A stretch of 59,748 bases of DNA from Akkermansia muciniphila (GTDB lineage: Bacteria; Verrucomicrobiota; Verrucomicrobiia; Limisphaerales; F1-80-MAGS106). A program made the position numbers and the translations under genes. Under the pieces are notes generated by a model. That model made no database searches and was not told where the DNA came from. It saw only the letters and a program-made list of their open reading frames with translations. The stretch is from positions 1-59,748 of the forward strand of contig CAMBEJ010000013.1 in the NCBI GenBank assembly GCA_945865375.1, read 5' to 3'. Shown here piece after piece: positions 24,232 through 33,722 of this stretch (position 1 is its first letter; each line of letters opens with the position of its first letter).

Positions 24232-25739
24232 AATCACGTCACGCCCATCTTTTTGTGACCAGTCTGCTGCTGCTCGGTGCCTTTCTCCAGACGGTTCGGG
24301 CCGCCCACCGGTCGCCCACCTTCCGCGTTGTCGCGCCGTCCCCATCGGGCGAGTTGACCGTTGGGCAGACTTTCCGGGTCGTGGCCGAGGCAGAGGCGGA
24401 CGCCGGGCGACGCATTGTGAAGGTCGAGTTCTTCGTGTGGTCGAGCAACCTTCGCGTCGGCGAAGCGACGTCCACGCCGTGGACCGCCGAGGTCAAGCCG
24501 CGTGACATCTTTGCCCGGGCGCGCTTCTCGCTCACGGCCCGCGCCACGGACGACTCGGGCGCCGCCACTGATTCCGAGCCGGTCTGGCTGGCCATGCGAG
24601 ATGATGCCACGTATCCGCCCCGGGCCCGGGCACGCGAGGATCGGTTGATTTCGAAACACCTTCCGGGCAGCCGCCACGAAGGCATTCCGTGCCTCGCCGA
24701 GCTTCCCAACGGCGACCTGCTCTGCGCTTTTTACTCTGGCAAATATGAGTTGTCTGATGACTCCGCCGTGTATCTTACCCGGCTGCCGCGTGGTGCCCGG
24801 GAATGGGAACCGCCCCGTCGCATCATTGGCGGTGACGATGGCGTCTCGAGAGTGAACGCCGTGGTGCTGGCCGGCGGGCCCGGCGAGTTGACGTGCTTCT
24901 ACTCGAACATCGAAGGGGGAAGGAACTTCGAATTCGCGCGCCCCTGCTTCCGCGTCTCGCGCGATGACGGCGTCACCTGGGGGCCGGAGCAGCGAGTGCC
25001 CGAGCCGAAGTATGAGCATCCCACCGGCACGCTCTTCGCGCTGAAACTGATTCGCCTCATGGACGGCACGATCGTTCTGCCCGCGAATCGCGAGTGCGAG
25101 CATCCCGATCCCAAGCGCGGCTGGACCTCGCTCTTCTACCGCAGCATCGACGCCGGCAAGACGTGGACTGAGTCGGCGGAGATTCTTCCCACGCCCCGCA
25201 ATATCCAGCCCACGGCGCAACAACTCGCCGATGGCTCACTCGTCGCCTTCTTCCGACCACGCGGACGCAATGCGAAGCTCTGGCGCTCCACCTCGCGCGA
25301 TGGCGGCGTGACGTGGGCCCCGCTCGAACGCACCGCGCTCGACAATCCCTCCACGCGCTCCGACTTCGTCGTGTTGCCCAGCGGCAAGCTCGTGCTCGCC
25401 TGCAACGTGTCGCCGGTCGACCGCGCGCCGGTAAATCTTCTGCTCTCCGATGAACTCGGCAAAACCTGGCGCGTGAATCGCGCCATCGAGACCGGCCCCG
25501 GACCTTACGGTTATTGCGCCGTCCTCCGCACTCGCGACGGCAAAATCCATGTCGCCTACGACACCGACCGCCGCGTCATCAAGCACGCTGTCGTGGACGA
25601 GGCCTGGTTCGACGAGCCGGCGGTGATATATGCTGTCGTCATTGTCGGCGGCACCAACGCGCCCCGCAGCCTGCATTTCTCGAACAACCTCTTTCACCCC
25701 GGCTCGCAAGAGCTGTCCAACGTGGAGCTTCCGCCATGA
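24228..25739 (+). CDS. Sialidase-like BNR/Asp-box protein with N-terminal Ig-like domain
   Basis: A 503-residue exported protein (signal MKSRHAHLFVTSLLLLGAFLQTVRA). Residues 30-125 form an Ig-like domain (VKVEFFVWSSNLRVGEATSTPW, TARATDDSGA). Residues 140-470 form a six-bladed exo-alpha-sialidase-type propeller with Asp-boxes SRDDGVTWG, SIDAGKTWT and SRDGGVTWA, and a decayed SDELGKTWR. The family covers sialidases and other glycan-binding or glycan-cleaving proteins; catalytic identity is not proven. It overlaps both neighbours by 4 bases (24228-24231 and 25736-25739) and so sits in one coupled unit between two haem dehydrogenases. Confidence 0.88.
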   Translation: MKSRHAHLFVTSLLLLGAFLQTVRAAHRSPTFRVVAPSPSGELTVGQTFRVVAEAEADAGRRIVKVEFFVWSSNLRVGEATSTPWTAEVKPRDIFARARFSLTARATDDSGAATDSEPVWLAMRDDATYPPRARAREDRLISKHLPGSRHEGIPCLAELPNGDLLCAFYSGKYELSDDSAVYLTRLPRGAREWEPPRRIIGGDDGVSRVNAVVLAGGPGELTCFYSNIEGGRNFEFARPCFRVSRDDGVTWGPEQRVPEPKYEHPTGTLFALKLIRLMDGTIVLPANRECEHPDPKRGWTSLFYRSIDAGKTWTESAEILPTPRNIQPTAQQLADGSLVAFFRPRGRNAKLWRSTSRDGGVTWAPLERTALDNPSTRSDFVVLPSGKLVLACNVSPVDRAPVNLLLSDELGKTWRVNRAIETGPGPYGYCAVLRTRDGKIHVAYDTDRRVIKHAVVDEAWFDEPAVIYAVVIVGGTNAPRSLHFSNNLFHPGSQELSNVELPP

Positions 25740-28700
25740 ACAAAAACACACTCCTTCTCCGTCATTTGCTCCGCATCTTCGCATGCTGCGCCGCCGTCGG
25801 CGCGTGTCGCTCCGCGCTGGCCCAACAATCGCCCGGCTGGCAGTTCGATCGAGACGTCAACCACGACGCGTTGCCCACGGCGCCGCCTGGGTTCGAGGTA
25901 TCCTTCTTCGCGCGGGAACCGCTCGTGCGCCAGCCGTGCTCGATGGCCTTCGATGCCAAGGGCCGGCTCTGCGTCGGCATGGGACCGCAGTATCGCAATC
26001 CAAAGCCCAACACGCCGGGCGACAGCGTCGTGCTGGTGCTCGACACGGATGGCGATGGCAAAGCGGATCGCACGAAAACGTTCGCCACCGGTTTCAACGC
26101 CATCCAGGGACTCGCCTGGCACGGTCGGGATTTGTGGGTGGCCAACGCGCCCGACCTCACTGTCGTGCGCGACCTCGATGGCGATGACGAGGCGGATGAA
26201 TACGTCCGCGTGTTCACCGACCTCGGCAATCTCGAGCACGGCCTGCACGGCTTGAACTGGGCACCCGACGGCAAGCTCTACATGAGCAAGGGCAACTCGA
26301 AGGGTCTGACGCAGCCGGGCCGCATCGCTCCGAAAGCGTTTCGCGAACTGTGGGGTGTGACCGCGCCAGCCGGCTCGCCCGGCTTCCCGGCGCCGCGCAC
26401 GTTCAAGAAGGGCGAATACCAAAAAGCCTATCACGATCCCGAAGACGACTGGGGCCGCGAAGGCGGCGTGCTGCGCTGCAACGATGGCGGGCGCGATCTC
26501 GAAATCGTCTCGCGCGGGATGCGCAATCCGTGGGACATCACGTTCGATTCCAGCTTCAACTGGCTAGGCACGGACAACGACCAGAACGAAGGCGACCGCG
26601 TGTTGAGCCCGTTTTACGGCGCGCACTTCGGCTGGAATCATCCGTGGAGCACGAGTTGGTCGGGCGCGGGCAATCTGCCCACCACGCCGATCAGCGCTCC
26701 GGTTTTCCACGGCTCCGGCACGGGCATCATCTTCTACGACGCGCCGCAGTTTCCGCCGGAGTTCCGCCGCGTGTTCTTCGTCAACGACTGGCTGCTCAAG
26801 ACAACGTTCGCCTATCGCCCGCGTTGGGACGGCGCGTTGATGCAACCGACGGGGGGGCAGTGGCAGCCATTCATCAGTGGTGGCGCTGGGCTGTTTCGAC
26901 CGACGGATTTGGAAGTCGGCCCCGACGGCGCGTTGTGGTGCCTGGGCTGGAGCAGCGGCTACGGGGTGGAGTGGAAGGACGGTAGAGCGAACGGCGAGAT
27001 GCTCAACGAAGGCCGTGTGTTCCGCATCGCGTGGACGAACGCGCCGGTCGCGTGGTGGAATTCCGCCAAGCGCGGCAAGCCGCTCGCGCAATGGAACGTG
27101 ACCGAACTCATCGAAGACTTCGCCGGCCCGTTGCCGGTGTGGCGCAGCGACGCGCAGGATGAACTGGTGCGACGGAACACGTCCGTAAAACGCGATCTCA
27201 TCGCCGGGTTGGCGAGCGGCACGTTGACCGAAGCGCAGGAGACCTGGGCCGCGTGGACTTTGGGCCGAATCGCGCCGGAAGATGCGAGGGTGGACGAGTG
27301 GTTCGCCACTCCGAAAGCCAGTCAGAATCTGGCGATGCAATCGCTGCGTATTCTTGCCCACCGCAGCCGCATTACCCAACGCCCGCTCCCGGACGCCATC
27401 GCCCGCGCGCTGACCAACTCCGAACCCCGCCTCCGCTTCGAGGCCGTTCAGGCCATCTGGCAGGCGAATCAAACTCAGTTTCTGCGACCGTTGAAGGCGC
27501 TGGCAGCCCGCGAGACGGATCGCCTCACGTATTACTGCGCGTGGAATGCGCTCGGAGCGTTCGCGTCCACGAATCAACTCGCGGCGATGCTCGACGATGC
27601 GCGGGGTGGATTGCGCGCCGCCGCGTTGCTGGCCCTCGCCAGCCGGGACGCGCTCGACGAAGCCACCGCCTCACGACTGCTGACCGATCCGCACAGCCCT
27701 GCGTCCACGACCGCCGCGCTTTGGATCACGAAGCACCGCGGCAGTTCGCTTGTGCTTCTGTCCCCAGGCGAAGGCGGGTTTGAGCGCGAAGTAACGGTCA
27801 ATCTCGAACGCAGCTTCAAGCCTTCAGACATCCGCTACACACTCGACGGCTCCACGCCGACGTTGCGTTCGCCCACGTTTGACGGCCCGCGCCTGGTCAT
27901 CCGCGAGACCACGACACTCAAGGCCGCCCTGTTCGTGAACAATGAAATGATCGGCCGGCCGGTTGAAGCCGTTTACCGAAAAGCTGGCGAGACCGGCCCT
28001 GTGACCTCGCTGCTCCAGCCGCAATCCACGCCCACAACAATCGAGCATGTGCTGCCGTTGCTGGCGAAAGCAGATGGGAAGCGGGGCGAGGAACTGTTCT
28101 TCTCGGCCGGCGGGGCGGGCTGCTTCAACTGCCATCGCGTCGGCGCGCGCGGAAACAATTTCGCGCCCGACCTCACCGGACTCGGCCAACGCACCGAGGC
28201 GCGGCATGTGATCGAGTCCATCCTCGCGCCCAACGCCGTCATTACCGAAGGCTTCAACACCCTGAATGTCGAAACGCCGGACGCCGAATACTCGGGTGTG
28301 CTGCTGGAGGAATCGGGGCTCGCCCTCACGCTCGGTCTCGCCACCGGTCAGCGCCAGATCATCCCGAAGTCAAAACTCACCTCGCGAAAAACCGCCGCCG
28401 GGTCCGCCATGCCGGCCTACGACACATTGCTCGCACCGCACTACGCGGCGGACCTTGCGGCATATCTGCTGGCACAGAAAGGCTTAGCGTCGGGCATTGC
28501 TCGGCCGGAAGTTTCCAGTGCGCCAGCCGTGTTGAGCGATGCTCGGCGCTCCCCCGACGCCACTCCTTCGGTCGCACCGACCGCGTGGCCAAAGGGCGAT
28601 GGCTTTCAGTTTGCCCAAACCCCGGATCGCCTCGTCATCGCGCACTCCGGCCAGCCCGTGACGGAGTTTGTCTTCCGCGATGAGAACATCCTGCGACCTT

Positions 28701-29485
28701 ACTTCGCGAACGTCCACGCTCCCGGCGGGCTGAAAGCCACGCGCAACCATCCGCCCATCGCGGGTGTGGACGCCACGGACCACGACACCATGCATCCCGG
28801 CATCTGGCTCGCGTTTGGGGACATCAGCGGCGCCGACTTCTGGCGCAACAAGGGGAGCATCGAACATCGCCGTTTCACCGAATCGCCGGCGGTCCGAGGC
28901 GGTCGTCTCACCTTCGCCACCGAGTGCCGCCTGCGCACCGCCGACGGCCGAACTCTGAGCGCGCTCACCGATCGCTTCGCGCTCGCGGCGCAGACCAACG
29001 CGTGGCTGCTCGTGTGGGACGCGACTTTTCATTCCGACGAAGCTGACTTCACTTTCGGCGACCAGGAAGAGATGGGTTTTGGCGTGCGCGTGGCGACGGC
29101 CATCACGGAAAAGAACGGCGGCGTGATCACCAGCAGCAGCGGACTGAGGACGGCGAAAAGCACCTGGGGTCAGCCAGCCGATTGGTGCGACTATTCCGGG
29201 ACCGTGGACGGCAAGCCCATTGGCATCACGGTCCTGACGGATCCGAAACATTTTCGCCCGAGCTGGTGGCACAACCGCGACTACGGCGTCTTCGTCGCCA
29301 ATCCCTTCGGCCGCGCCGCCATGAAGCGGGGCGACAAAAGCGCCGTGACGGTGAAGCGCGGTGAGACCTTCCGACTGCGGTTCGGAGCCGCCATTCACAG
29401 TGGACCAGCATACGACGCGGCCACAGAGTTCCGAGGATTCATCGAACCGACTCGGGAGGGCGCGGACAAGCCGACACGCAACTGA
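25736..29485 (+). CDS. Giant fusion: dehydrogenase propeller, HEAT, CHB_HEX-like, haem c, DUF6807
   Basis: The ATG at 25736 (ATGA overlap with the sialidase-like gene) starts a signal peptide and gives 1249 residues. Order: PVC dehydrogenase propeller (about 40-450; DTDGDGKADRTKTF, LHGLNWAPDGKLYMS); HEAT repeats (about 470-670); a chitobiase C-terminal/FN3-associated segment (about 680-755; YTLDGSTPT); the haem domain CFNCHRVGARGNNFAPDL (Cys about 796); and a DUF6807 (PmoA-like) domain (about 950-1235; PPIAGVDATDHDTMHPGIW, FWRNKG). The last module is usually a separate protein. The fusion may tether haem-linked oxidation to a glycan-processing or substrate-holding domain. No frameshift or missing haem residue is seen. 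Confidence 0.9.
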   Translation: MNKNTLLLRHLLRIFACCAAVGACRSALAQQSPGWQFDRDVNHDALPTAPPGFEVSFFAREPLVRQPCSMAFDAKGRLCVGMGPQYRNPKPNTPGDSVVLVLDTDGDGKADRTKTFATGFNAIQGLAWHGRDLWVANAPDLTVVRDLDGDDEADEYVRVFTDLGNLEHGLHGLNWAPDGKLYMSKGNSKGLTQPGRIAPKAFRELWGVTAPAGSPGFPAPRTFKKGEYQKAYHDPEDDWGREGGVLRCNDGGRDLEIVSRGMRNPWDITFDSSFNWLGTDNDQNEGDRVLSPFYGAHFGWNHPWSTSWSGAGNLPTTPISAPVFHGSGTGIIFYDAPQFPPEFRRVFFVNDWLLKTTFAYRPRWDGALMQPTGGQWQPFISGGAGLFRPTDLEVGPDGALWCLGWSSGYGVEWKDGRANGEMLNEGRVFRIAWTNAPVAWWNSAKRGKPLAQWNVTELIEDFAGPLPVWRSDAQDELVRRNTSVKRDLIAGLASGTLTEAQETWAAWTLGRIAPEDARVDEWFATPKASQNLAMQSLRILAHRSRITQRPLPDAIARALTNSEPRLRFEAVQAIWQANQTQFLRPLKALAARETDRLTYYCAWNALGAFASTNQLAAMLDDARGGLRAAALLALASRDALDEATASRLLTDPHSPASTTAALWITKHRGSSLVLLSPGEGGFEREVTVNLERSFKPSDIRYTLDGSTPTLRSPTFDGPRLVIRETTTLKAALFVNNEMIGRPVEAVYRKAGETGPVTSLLQPQSTPTTIEHVLPLLAKADGKRGEELFFSAGGAGCFNCHRVGARGNNFAPDLTGLGQRTEARHVIESILAPNAVITEGFNTLNVETPDAEYSGVLLEESGLALTLGLATGQRQIIPKSKLTSRKTAAGSAMPAYDTLLAPHYAADLAAYLLAQKGLASGIARPEVSSAPAVLSDARRSPDATPSVAPTAWPKGDGFQFAQTPDRLVIAHSGQPVTEFVFRDENILRPYFANVHAPGGLKATRNHPPIAGVDATDHDTMHPGIWLAFGDISGADFWRNKGSIEHRRFTESPAVRGGRLTFATECRLRTADGRTLSALTDRFALAAQTNAWLLVWDATFHSDEADFTFGDQEEMGFGVRVATAITEKNGGVITSSSGLRTAKSTWGQPADWCDYSGTVDGKPIGITVLTDPKHFRPSWWHNRDYGVFVANPFGRAAMKRGDKSAVTVKRGETFRLRFGAAIHSGPAYDAATEFRGFIEPTREGADKPTRN

Positions 29486-29570
29486 CCGTCATGAGCCGGA
29501 TGAAGGCCGAACTGAAGATCTGGCAATTGTCGGTGATTCGCTGCTACCATGTTGGGGACTACAAAACACA

Positions 29571-30473
29571 ATGAAACAGATTCTCGCACTATTCACGGTC
29601 TGCCTGCTGGCTTGGCTGACCGCCCTTCACGCCGCAACTCCGCGCCCCGTCCGTGTTCTGATGTGGGACGAGCAACAGCCAGAGCAGAAGCGCGCCTATG
29701 GAGAAAGGTTCCTCGGCGAAACCATCGCGGCGCACCTCACCGCCCAATCCGGTTTCGTCGTAAAGAACGCTTCGCTCAACTCGCCAGGGCAGGGTCTCGA
29801 TGACGCGACACTCAATGACACCGATGTGGTGATCTGGTGGAGTCACCAGAAGAACCCGTTCGTGACGGACGAGAACGTGGAGCGCCTCGTGACGCGCGTG
29901 CGTGAGGGGAAGTTGGGCTTCATCGCGCTGCACTCGGCGCACTGGGCGCGACCGTTTGTGCGGCTCATGCAGGAGCGGGCCAAGGACGATGCGCTGGCGC
30001 AGATTCCCTCTGCCGAACGTGCCACGGCGAAGTTCGAATACTTCAATCAGAACCCGCTCGGCAAAGTCCCGCGACGTGATGCGCCCCTGACCCCGGCGTT
30101 GCGTCAGGAGGACGGTGTCTGGAAGCTCACGCTCCCCGGCTGCATCTTTCCCGCGTATCGCGGCGATGGCGCGCCGAGTCACGTCACCACGCTCTTGCCT
30201 GATCATCCGATCGCCGTCGGGTTGCCGGCGAAGTGGGACGTGAAGCAGACGGAAATGTATGACGAGCCCTTCCACGTACCGAAGCCCGACGCGGTGGTCT
30301 TTGAAGAGCGATGGGACAAAGGCGAGCACTTCCGCAGCGGCTGCGTCTGGCAGGTGGGTAAGGGGCGTGTCTTCTACTTCCGTCCCGGCCACGAAACGTT
30401 TCCCGTCTTCAAGCAAGCCGAGCCACTGCGCGTCGTGGAGAATGCGGCTCGCTGGGTCGCGCCGGAGAAATGA
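29571..30473 (+). CDS. ThuA-like domain protein, exported
   Basis: The ATG at 29571 opens a signal peptide (MKQILALFTVCLLAWLTALHA) and a 300-residue protein; the frame upstream to 29361 has no family homology. The ThuA core is clear: VRVLMWDEQQPEQK, DTDVVIWWSHQKN, GKLGFIALHSAHWARPF, then PDHPIAVGLP, EMYDEPFHVPKPD and GRVFYFRPGHETFP. This is close to the ThuA subfamily beside sugar dehydrogenases. It is more canonical than the ThuA-like protein at 6367. An SGNH esterase gene follows about 70 bases later. Confidence 0.92.
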   Translation: MKQILALFTVCLLAWLTALHAATPRPVRVLMWDEQQPEQKRAYGERFLGETIAAHLTAQSGFVVKNASLNSPGQGLDDATLNDTDVVIWWSHQKNPFVTDENVERLVTRVREGKLGFIALHSAHWARPFVRLMQERAKDDALAQIPSAERATAKFEYFNQNPLGKVPRRDAPLTPALRQEDGVWKLTLPGCIFPAYRGDGAPSHVTTLLPDHPIAVGLPAKWDVKQTEMYDEPFHVPKPDAVVFEERWDKGEHFRSGCVWQVGKGRVFYFRPGHETFPVFKQAEPLRVVENAARWVAPEK

Positions 30474-30542
30474 ATGCGTGAAGCCAGACCGAGACAACCG
30501 CCCGGTTCGATGGCCGGCGCTCCGTCGCTATTTGCCTGCACC

Positions 30543-31733
30543 ATGAAGCACCGATTCCTGTTTTTCTCCGCCCTGCTACTCGCTCCGCTGGTGGCGCTGC
30601 ACGCCGCCGACGCTTCGCAAACATCCCTTCCCCTTCCAGGCCAGGTCTTTCAGGTGGAAGGCCGCACGGCGTTCGTCATCTCGCCGCAGGACCATCAAGT
30701 GATCCAACGAAGCTCGAAGAAGAAAAGCTCCATGCTTATCAGCGGTGAGTTGGCCGGTTTCACTCGCAAGAAGTGGACCGTCGAAGCGCGCCTCATCGTG
30801 GACGGCCAGCTCGGGAAGTGGCAGCGCCTGTCCGTTGATTCAAAGCGGCAAAGTTTTGCGGCGCGCTGGGACGCGCCCGCCGGCGGCTGGCATCGCCTGG
30901 AAATCCGCGCGTTTTCCGGCGGCAGCGTTCTGGCCGAATCGGTGGTTGAGCATGTCGGCGTGGGTGAGGTCTTTGTCATTGCCGGACAGTCCAACTCCGC
31001 TAACCACGGCGCGGAAAAGCAGAACACCAAGACCGGCCTCGTCGCGGCCTTTGACGGCCAACGCTGGCGACCCGCCCACGATCCACAGCCCGGTGCCAGA
31101 GGCGGTGGAGGCAGTTTCATCCCGCCGTTCGGCGACGCCATCGCGGAGAAATTCCATGTCCAGGTCGGCATCGTGGCCTGCGGTGTGGGGGCCACCAGCG
31201 TGCGTGAGTGGCTGCCGAAGGAATCGAAGTTTCCCAATCCTCCCACCATTGAAGGCAACGTGACAAAACTTCCGGGTGGCGAATGGGAGAGCAAGGGTTT
31301 GGTTTTTACCAACTTCAGCGCGCGCCTGAAACAACTCGGCCCATGCGGCTTTCGCGCCGTGCTCTGGCACCAGGGCGAAAGCGACGCCAACCAGGCTGAC
31401 TCCACGCGCACGCTGCCGGGCCATCTCTACCGCGACTATCTGGAGCAACTCATCCGCGCCTCGCGCCGGGAGATCGGCTGGAACGCGCCGTGGTTCGTCG
31501 CGCAGGTCAGTTATCATGTGCCCGGCGATGAAGCGTCGCCGGACATCCGCGCGGCGCAGGCTGCGCTGTGGAAGAAGGGTCTCGCCCTCGAAGGTCCCGA
31601 CAGCGATGCCCTCAAGGGCGAGCTCCGCGACGATGGTGGCCAGGGCGTTCACTTCAGCGGGCCCGGCCTGCGCGAACACGCCGCACGCTGGGTGGAGAAA
31701 GTCGCGCCGTGGCTCGAACAACGATTAAAATGA
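30543..31733 (+). CDS. SASA/SGNH-type carbohydrate esterase, exported
   Basis: The ATG at 30543 gives a clean signal peptide (MKHRFLFFSALLLAPLVALHA) and 396 residues; an in-frame start at 30474 would add a leader lacking signal features. After a beta-rich N-terminal domain (30-145), the SASA block FVIAGQSNSANHG contains the nucleophile Ser (about 150); VACGVGATSVREWLP gives the oxyanion glycine region, and VLWHQGESDANQ the His/Asp block near 276. All expected catalytic positions are present. It probably deacetylates a sugar. Its stop overlaps the metallopeptidase start (ATGA). Confidence 0.88.
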   Translation: MKHRFLFFSALLLAPLVALHAADASQTSLPLPGQVFQVEGRTAFVISPQDHQVIQRSSKKKSSMLISGELAGFTRKKWTVEARLIVDGQLGKWQRLSVDSKRQSFAARWDAPAGGWHRLEIRAFSGGSVLAESVVEHVGVGEVFVIAGQSNSANHGAEKQNTKTGLVAAFDGQRWRPAHDPQPGARGGGGSFIPPFGDAIAEKFHVQVGIVACGVGATSVREWLPKESKFPNPPTIEGNVTKLPGGEWESKGLVFTNFSARLKQLGPCGFRAVLWHQGESDANQADSTRTLPGHLYRDYLEQLIRASRREIGWNAPWFVAQVSYHVPGDEASPDIRAAQAALWKKGLALEGPDSDALKGELRDDGGQGVHFSGPGLREHAARWVEKVAPWLEQRLK

Positions 31734-33337
31734 ATACCATGAACATGCCGCCATACGTCTCCAGACTTCGGTTCCTCACTGCCTTAGCCCTCGCTTTGGC
31801 TTGCCTGAACTCAGCAGCAGCCAGCCATCAGACAAATTCCATCGAAGGCTGGACCGTGCTGGTGAACGAGCGATTGCTCACCGAGGACAAATCGGGAGCC
31901 GCGAAGGCGCTCGAACTTCTGGGCCCGCAGTTGCGAGAAATTGTCCGCGTGGTGCCAGCGTCGGCAATGGCGAAATTGCGCGAGGTGACGTTGTGGTTCT
32001 CACCCGAATATCCCGGAGTGCCGCCGCGCGCGGAGTATCATCCGGGCGCCGGCTGGCTGCGCGACAATGGACGTGATCCAGCGATGGCCAAGGGGGTCGA
32101 ATTCACCGATGTGCGGAACTTCGAGGCCGAGACGAAGCGGATGCCGAACTTCACCCTGCACGAGCTGGCGCACGCGTATCATGACCGGGTGCTGGCCGGT
32201 GGCTTTGACAATGCGGAAATCAAAGCCGCCTACGAGCGCGCGAAGTCGAGCAAGGGATACGAAAAGGTCGAACGCTGGTTCGGTAACGGACGGCCGAACA
32301 CGAAGGAGAAAGCCTACGCGATGACCAACCCGATGGAATACTTTGCCGAGACAACGGAGGCGTTCTTCTCGCGCAATGATTTCTTTCCTTTCACTCGCGA
32401 CGAATTGAAACAGCACGATCCCGAGATGGAGAAGTTGCTGGAGCGGTTGTGGGGTTTCCCCACTCCATCCACCAAGACGAGCCAGGTGAGGCCACCGCCG
32501 CTCGAACTCAAGGTTCCCGCGTTCTACAAAAAATATCTGGAGGCGGATGGCTACCCCATCGTCGCCTCGGCGCACGTCAACGATTACGGGCTCAAAGAAG
32601 CCGCCTACCTCGTCAACCTCATGCTCGCCAAGCGTCCGGACGTGCGCGCGGCCATGATCAAAAGCGGTTCAAGGCTGTGCATCATCGCGCACAATGAATT
32701 CACCACCGACCTGCCGGAGTGGGCAAAGATGACGCCCAAGGATTATTGGGACGCCCGCGCCCGGGGCACGGGCGGCTCGGCCGACGATCCACTCTGTTCC
32801 TGCGGCGAGGAGAATCTGCTCGCCTACCCCGGCGACCCCTACGCGGCGGAAAATATTCTCATCCACGAGTTCGCGCACAACATCCACCTGCGCGGGATGG
32901 TGAACGTGGACCCGACCTTCGATCCGCGCGTGCAGGCGGCCTATGACTCGGCGATGAAGACGGGCTTGTGGAAAGGCAAATACGCGTCCGTGAACCATCA
33001 CGAATACTTTGCCGAGGGCGTGCAGTCGTGGTTCGACAACAACCGCGTGAACGACCACGACCACAACCATGTGCATTTGCGCTCGCAGCTCCTCGAATAT
33101 GACCCCGGCCTGGCCGCGCTGTGCCGGGAGGTTTTCGGTGACACCGAATTGAAATACACCAAGCCCGCCACCCGCCTGCGCGACCACCTCGAAGGCTACG
33201 ACCCCGCGACCGCGCCGAAATTCGCCTGGCCCGAACGTCTGACGAAGGTGAAGGCCGAGATAAGGCAAGAGGCCCAGGCCCGGAGCGATGCCGCGGAGAA
33301 AAGCGCCACCGCGACACCGAAGGAGCCGGCCCGGTAA
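31730..33337 (+). CDS. Exported protein with two tandem gluzincin-type metallopeptidase domains
   Basis: The ATG at 31730 overlaps the esterase stop and precedes a signal peptide (LRFLTALALALACLNSAAA). The 535-residue protein holds two copies of one peptidase module. Copy 1 has HELAHAYHD (zinc His at about 144 and 148) and, downstream, NPMEYFAETTEAFF, whose Glu residues fit the third zinc ligand. Copy 2 has HEFAHNIHL (about 379) and NHHEYFAEGVQSWF. Both HExxH motifs are intact, so both may be active. The module resembles M34-like peptidase domains seen in environmental bacteria. A role in degrading glycoprotein alongside the sialidase and esterases is inferred from context. Confidence 0.82.
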   Translation: MNTMNMPPYVSRLRFLTALALALACLNSAAASHQTNSIEGWTVLVNERLLTEDKSGAAKALELLGPQLREIVRVVPASAMAKLREVTLWFSPEYPGVPPRAEYHPGAGWLRDNGRDPAMAKGVEFTDVRNFEAETKRMPNFTLHELAHAYHDRVLAGGFDNAEIKAAYERAKSSKGYEKVERWFGNGRPNTKEKAYAMTNPMEYFAETTEAFFSRNDFFPFTRDELKQHDPEMEKLLERLWGFPTPSTKTSQVRPPPLELKVPAFYKKYLEADGYPIVASAHVNDYGLKEAAYLVNLMLAKRPDVRAAMIKSGSRLCIIAHNEFTTDLPEWAKMTPKDYWDARARGTGGSADDPLCSCGEENLLAYPGDPYAAENILIHEFAHNIHLRGMVNVDPTFDPRVQAAYDSAMKTGLWKGKYASVNHHEYFAEGVQSWFDNNRVNDHDHNHVHLRSQLLEYDPGLAALCREVFGDTELKYTKPATRLRDHLEGYDPATAPKFAWPERLTKVKAEIRQEAQARSDAAEKSATATPKEPAR

Positions 33338-33370
33338 TCTCCCGTCACCGCTTCTTGATCCATCACATCC

Positions 33371-33722
33371 ATGAAAATCATCCGCATCTTTGCCCATCGC
33401 GTTGAACTCCACTGCACGAGACGACTTACAATTGGTCCGGTGGCAAATCGGTCACGGTGTTCGACAACACCATCGTCGGAGTCGAGACCGATACCGGACT
33501 GATTGGTTACGGCGAGGTCTGTCTGCTCGGGCCGTTCTATCTGCCCGCGTATGCGGAGGGCGTGCGCGCCGGTCTTCGTGAACTCGGGCCGCATTTGTTG
33601 GGCGAAGATCCGCGCCAATGGATAAAATTAAACCGCACGATGGACGCCGCGCTCAAGGGCCATTCGTATGTGAAGAGCGGCCTCGACATCACGTGCTGGA
33701 ACATCCTCGGCCAAGCGGCGCA
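33371..33722 (+). pseudogene. Remnant of an enolase-superfamily dehydratase (mandelate racemase type)
   Basis: MKIIRIFAHRVEL (33371) and, after a frame change, TYNWSGGKSVTVFDNTIVGV...YGEVCLLGPFYLPAYAEG represent the capping domain of a mandelate racemase/muconate-lactonizing protein, closest in memory to cis-3-hydroxy-L-proline dehydratases. Homology continues through GHSYVKSGLDITCWNILGQAA and then ends abruptly. The catalytic barrel (about 250 residues) is absent. At the break the sequence passes directly into the 3' end of a gene read from the opposite strand. Confidence 0.8.

Noticed and set aside
31730-33337. Secreted toxin-type peptidase
   Set aside because: Only the peptidase fold is shared; the two-domain architecture and glycan-gene context suit a nutritional protease, and no delivery domain is seen.
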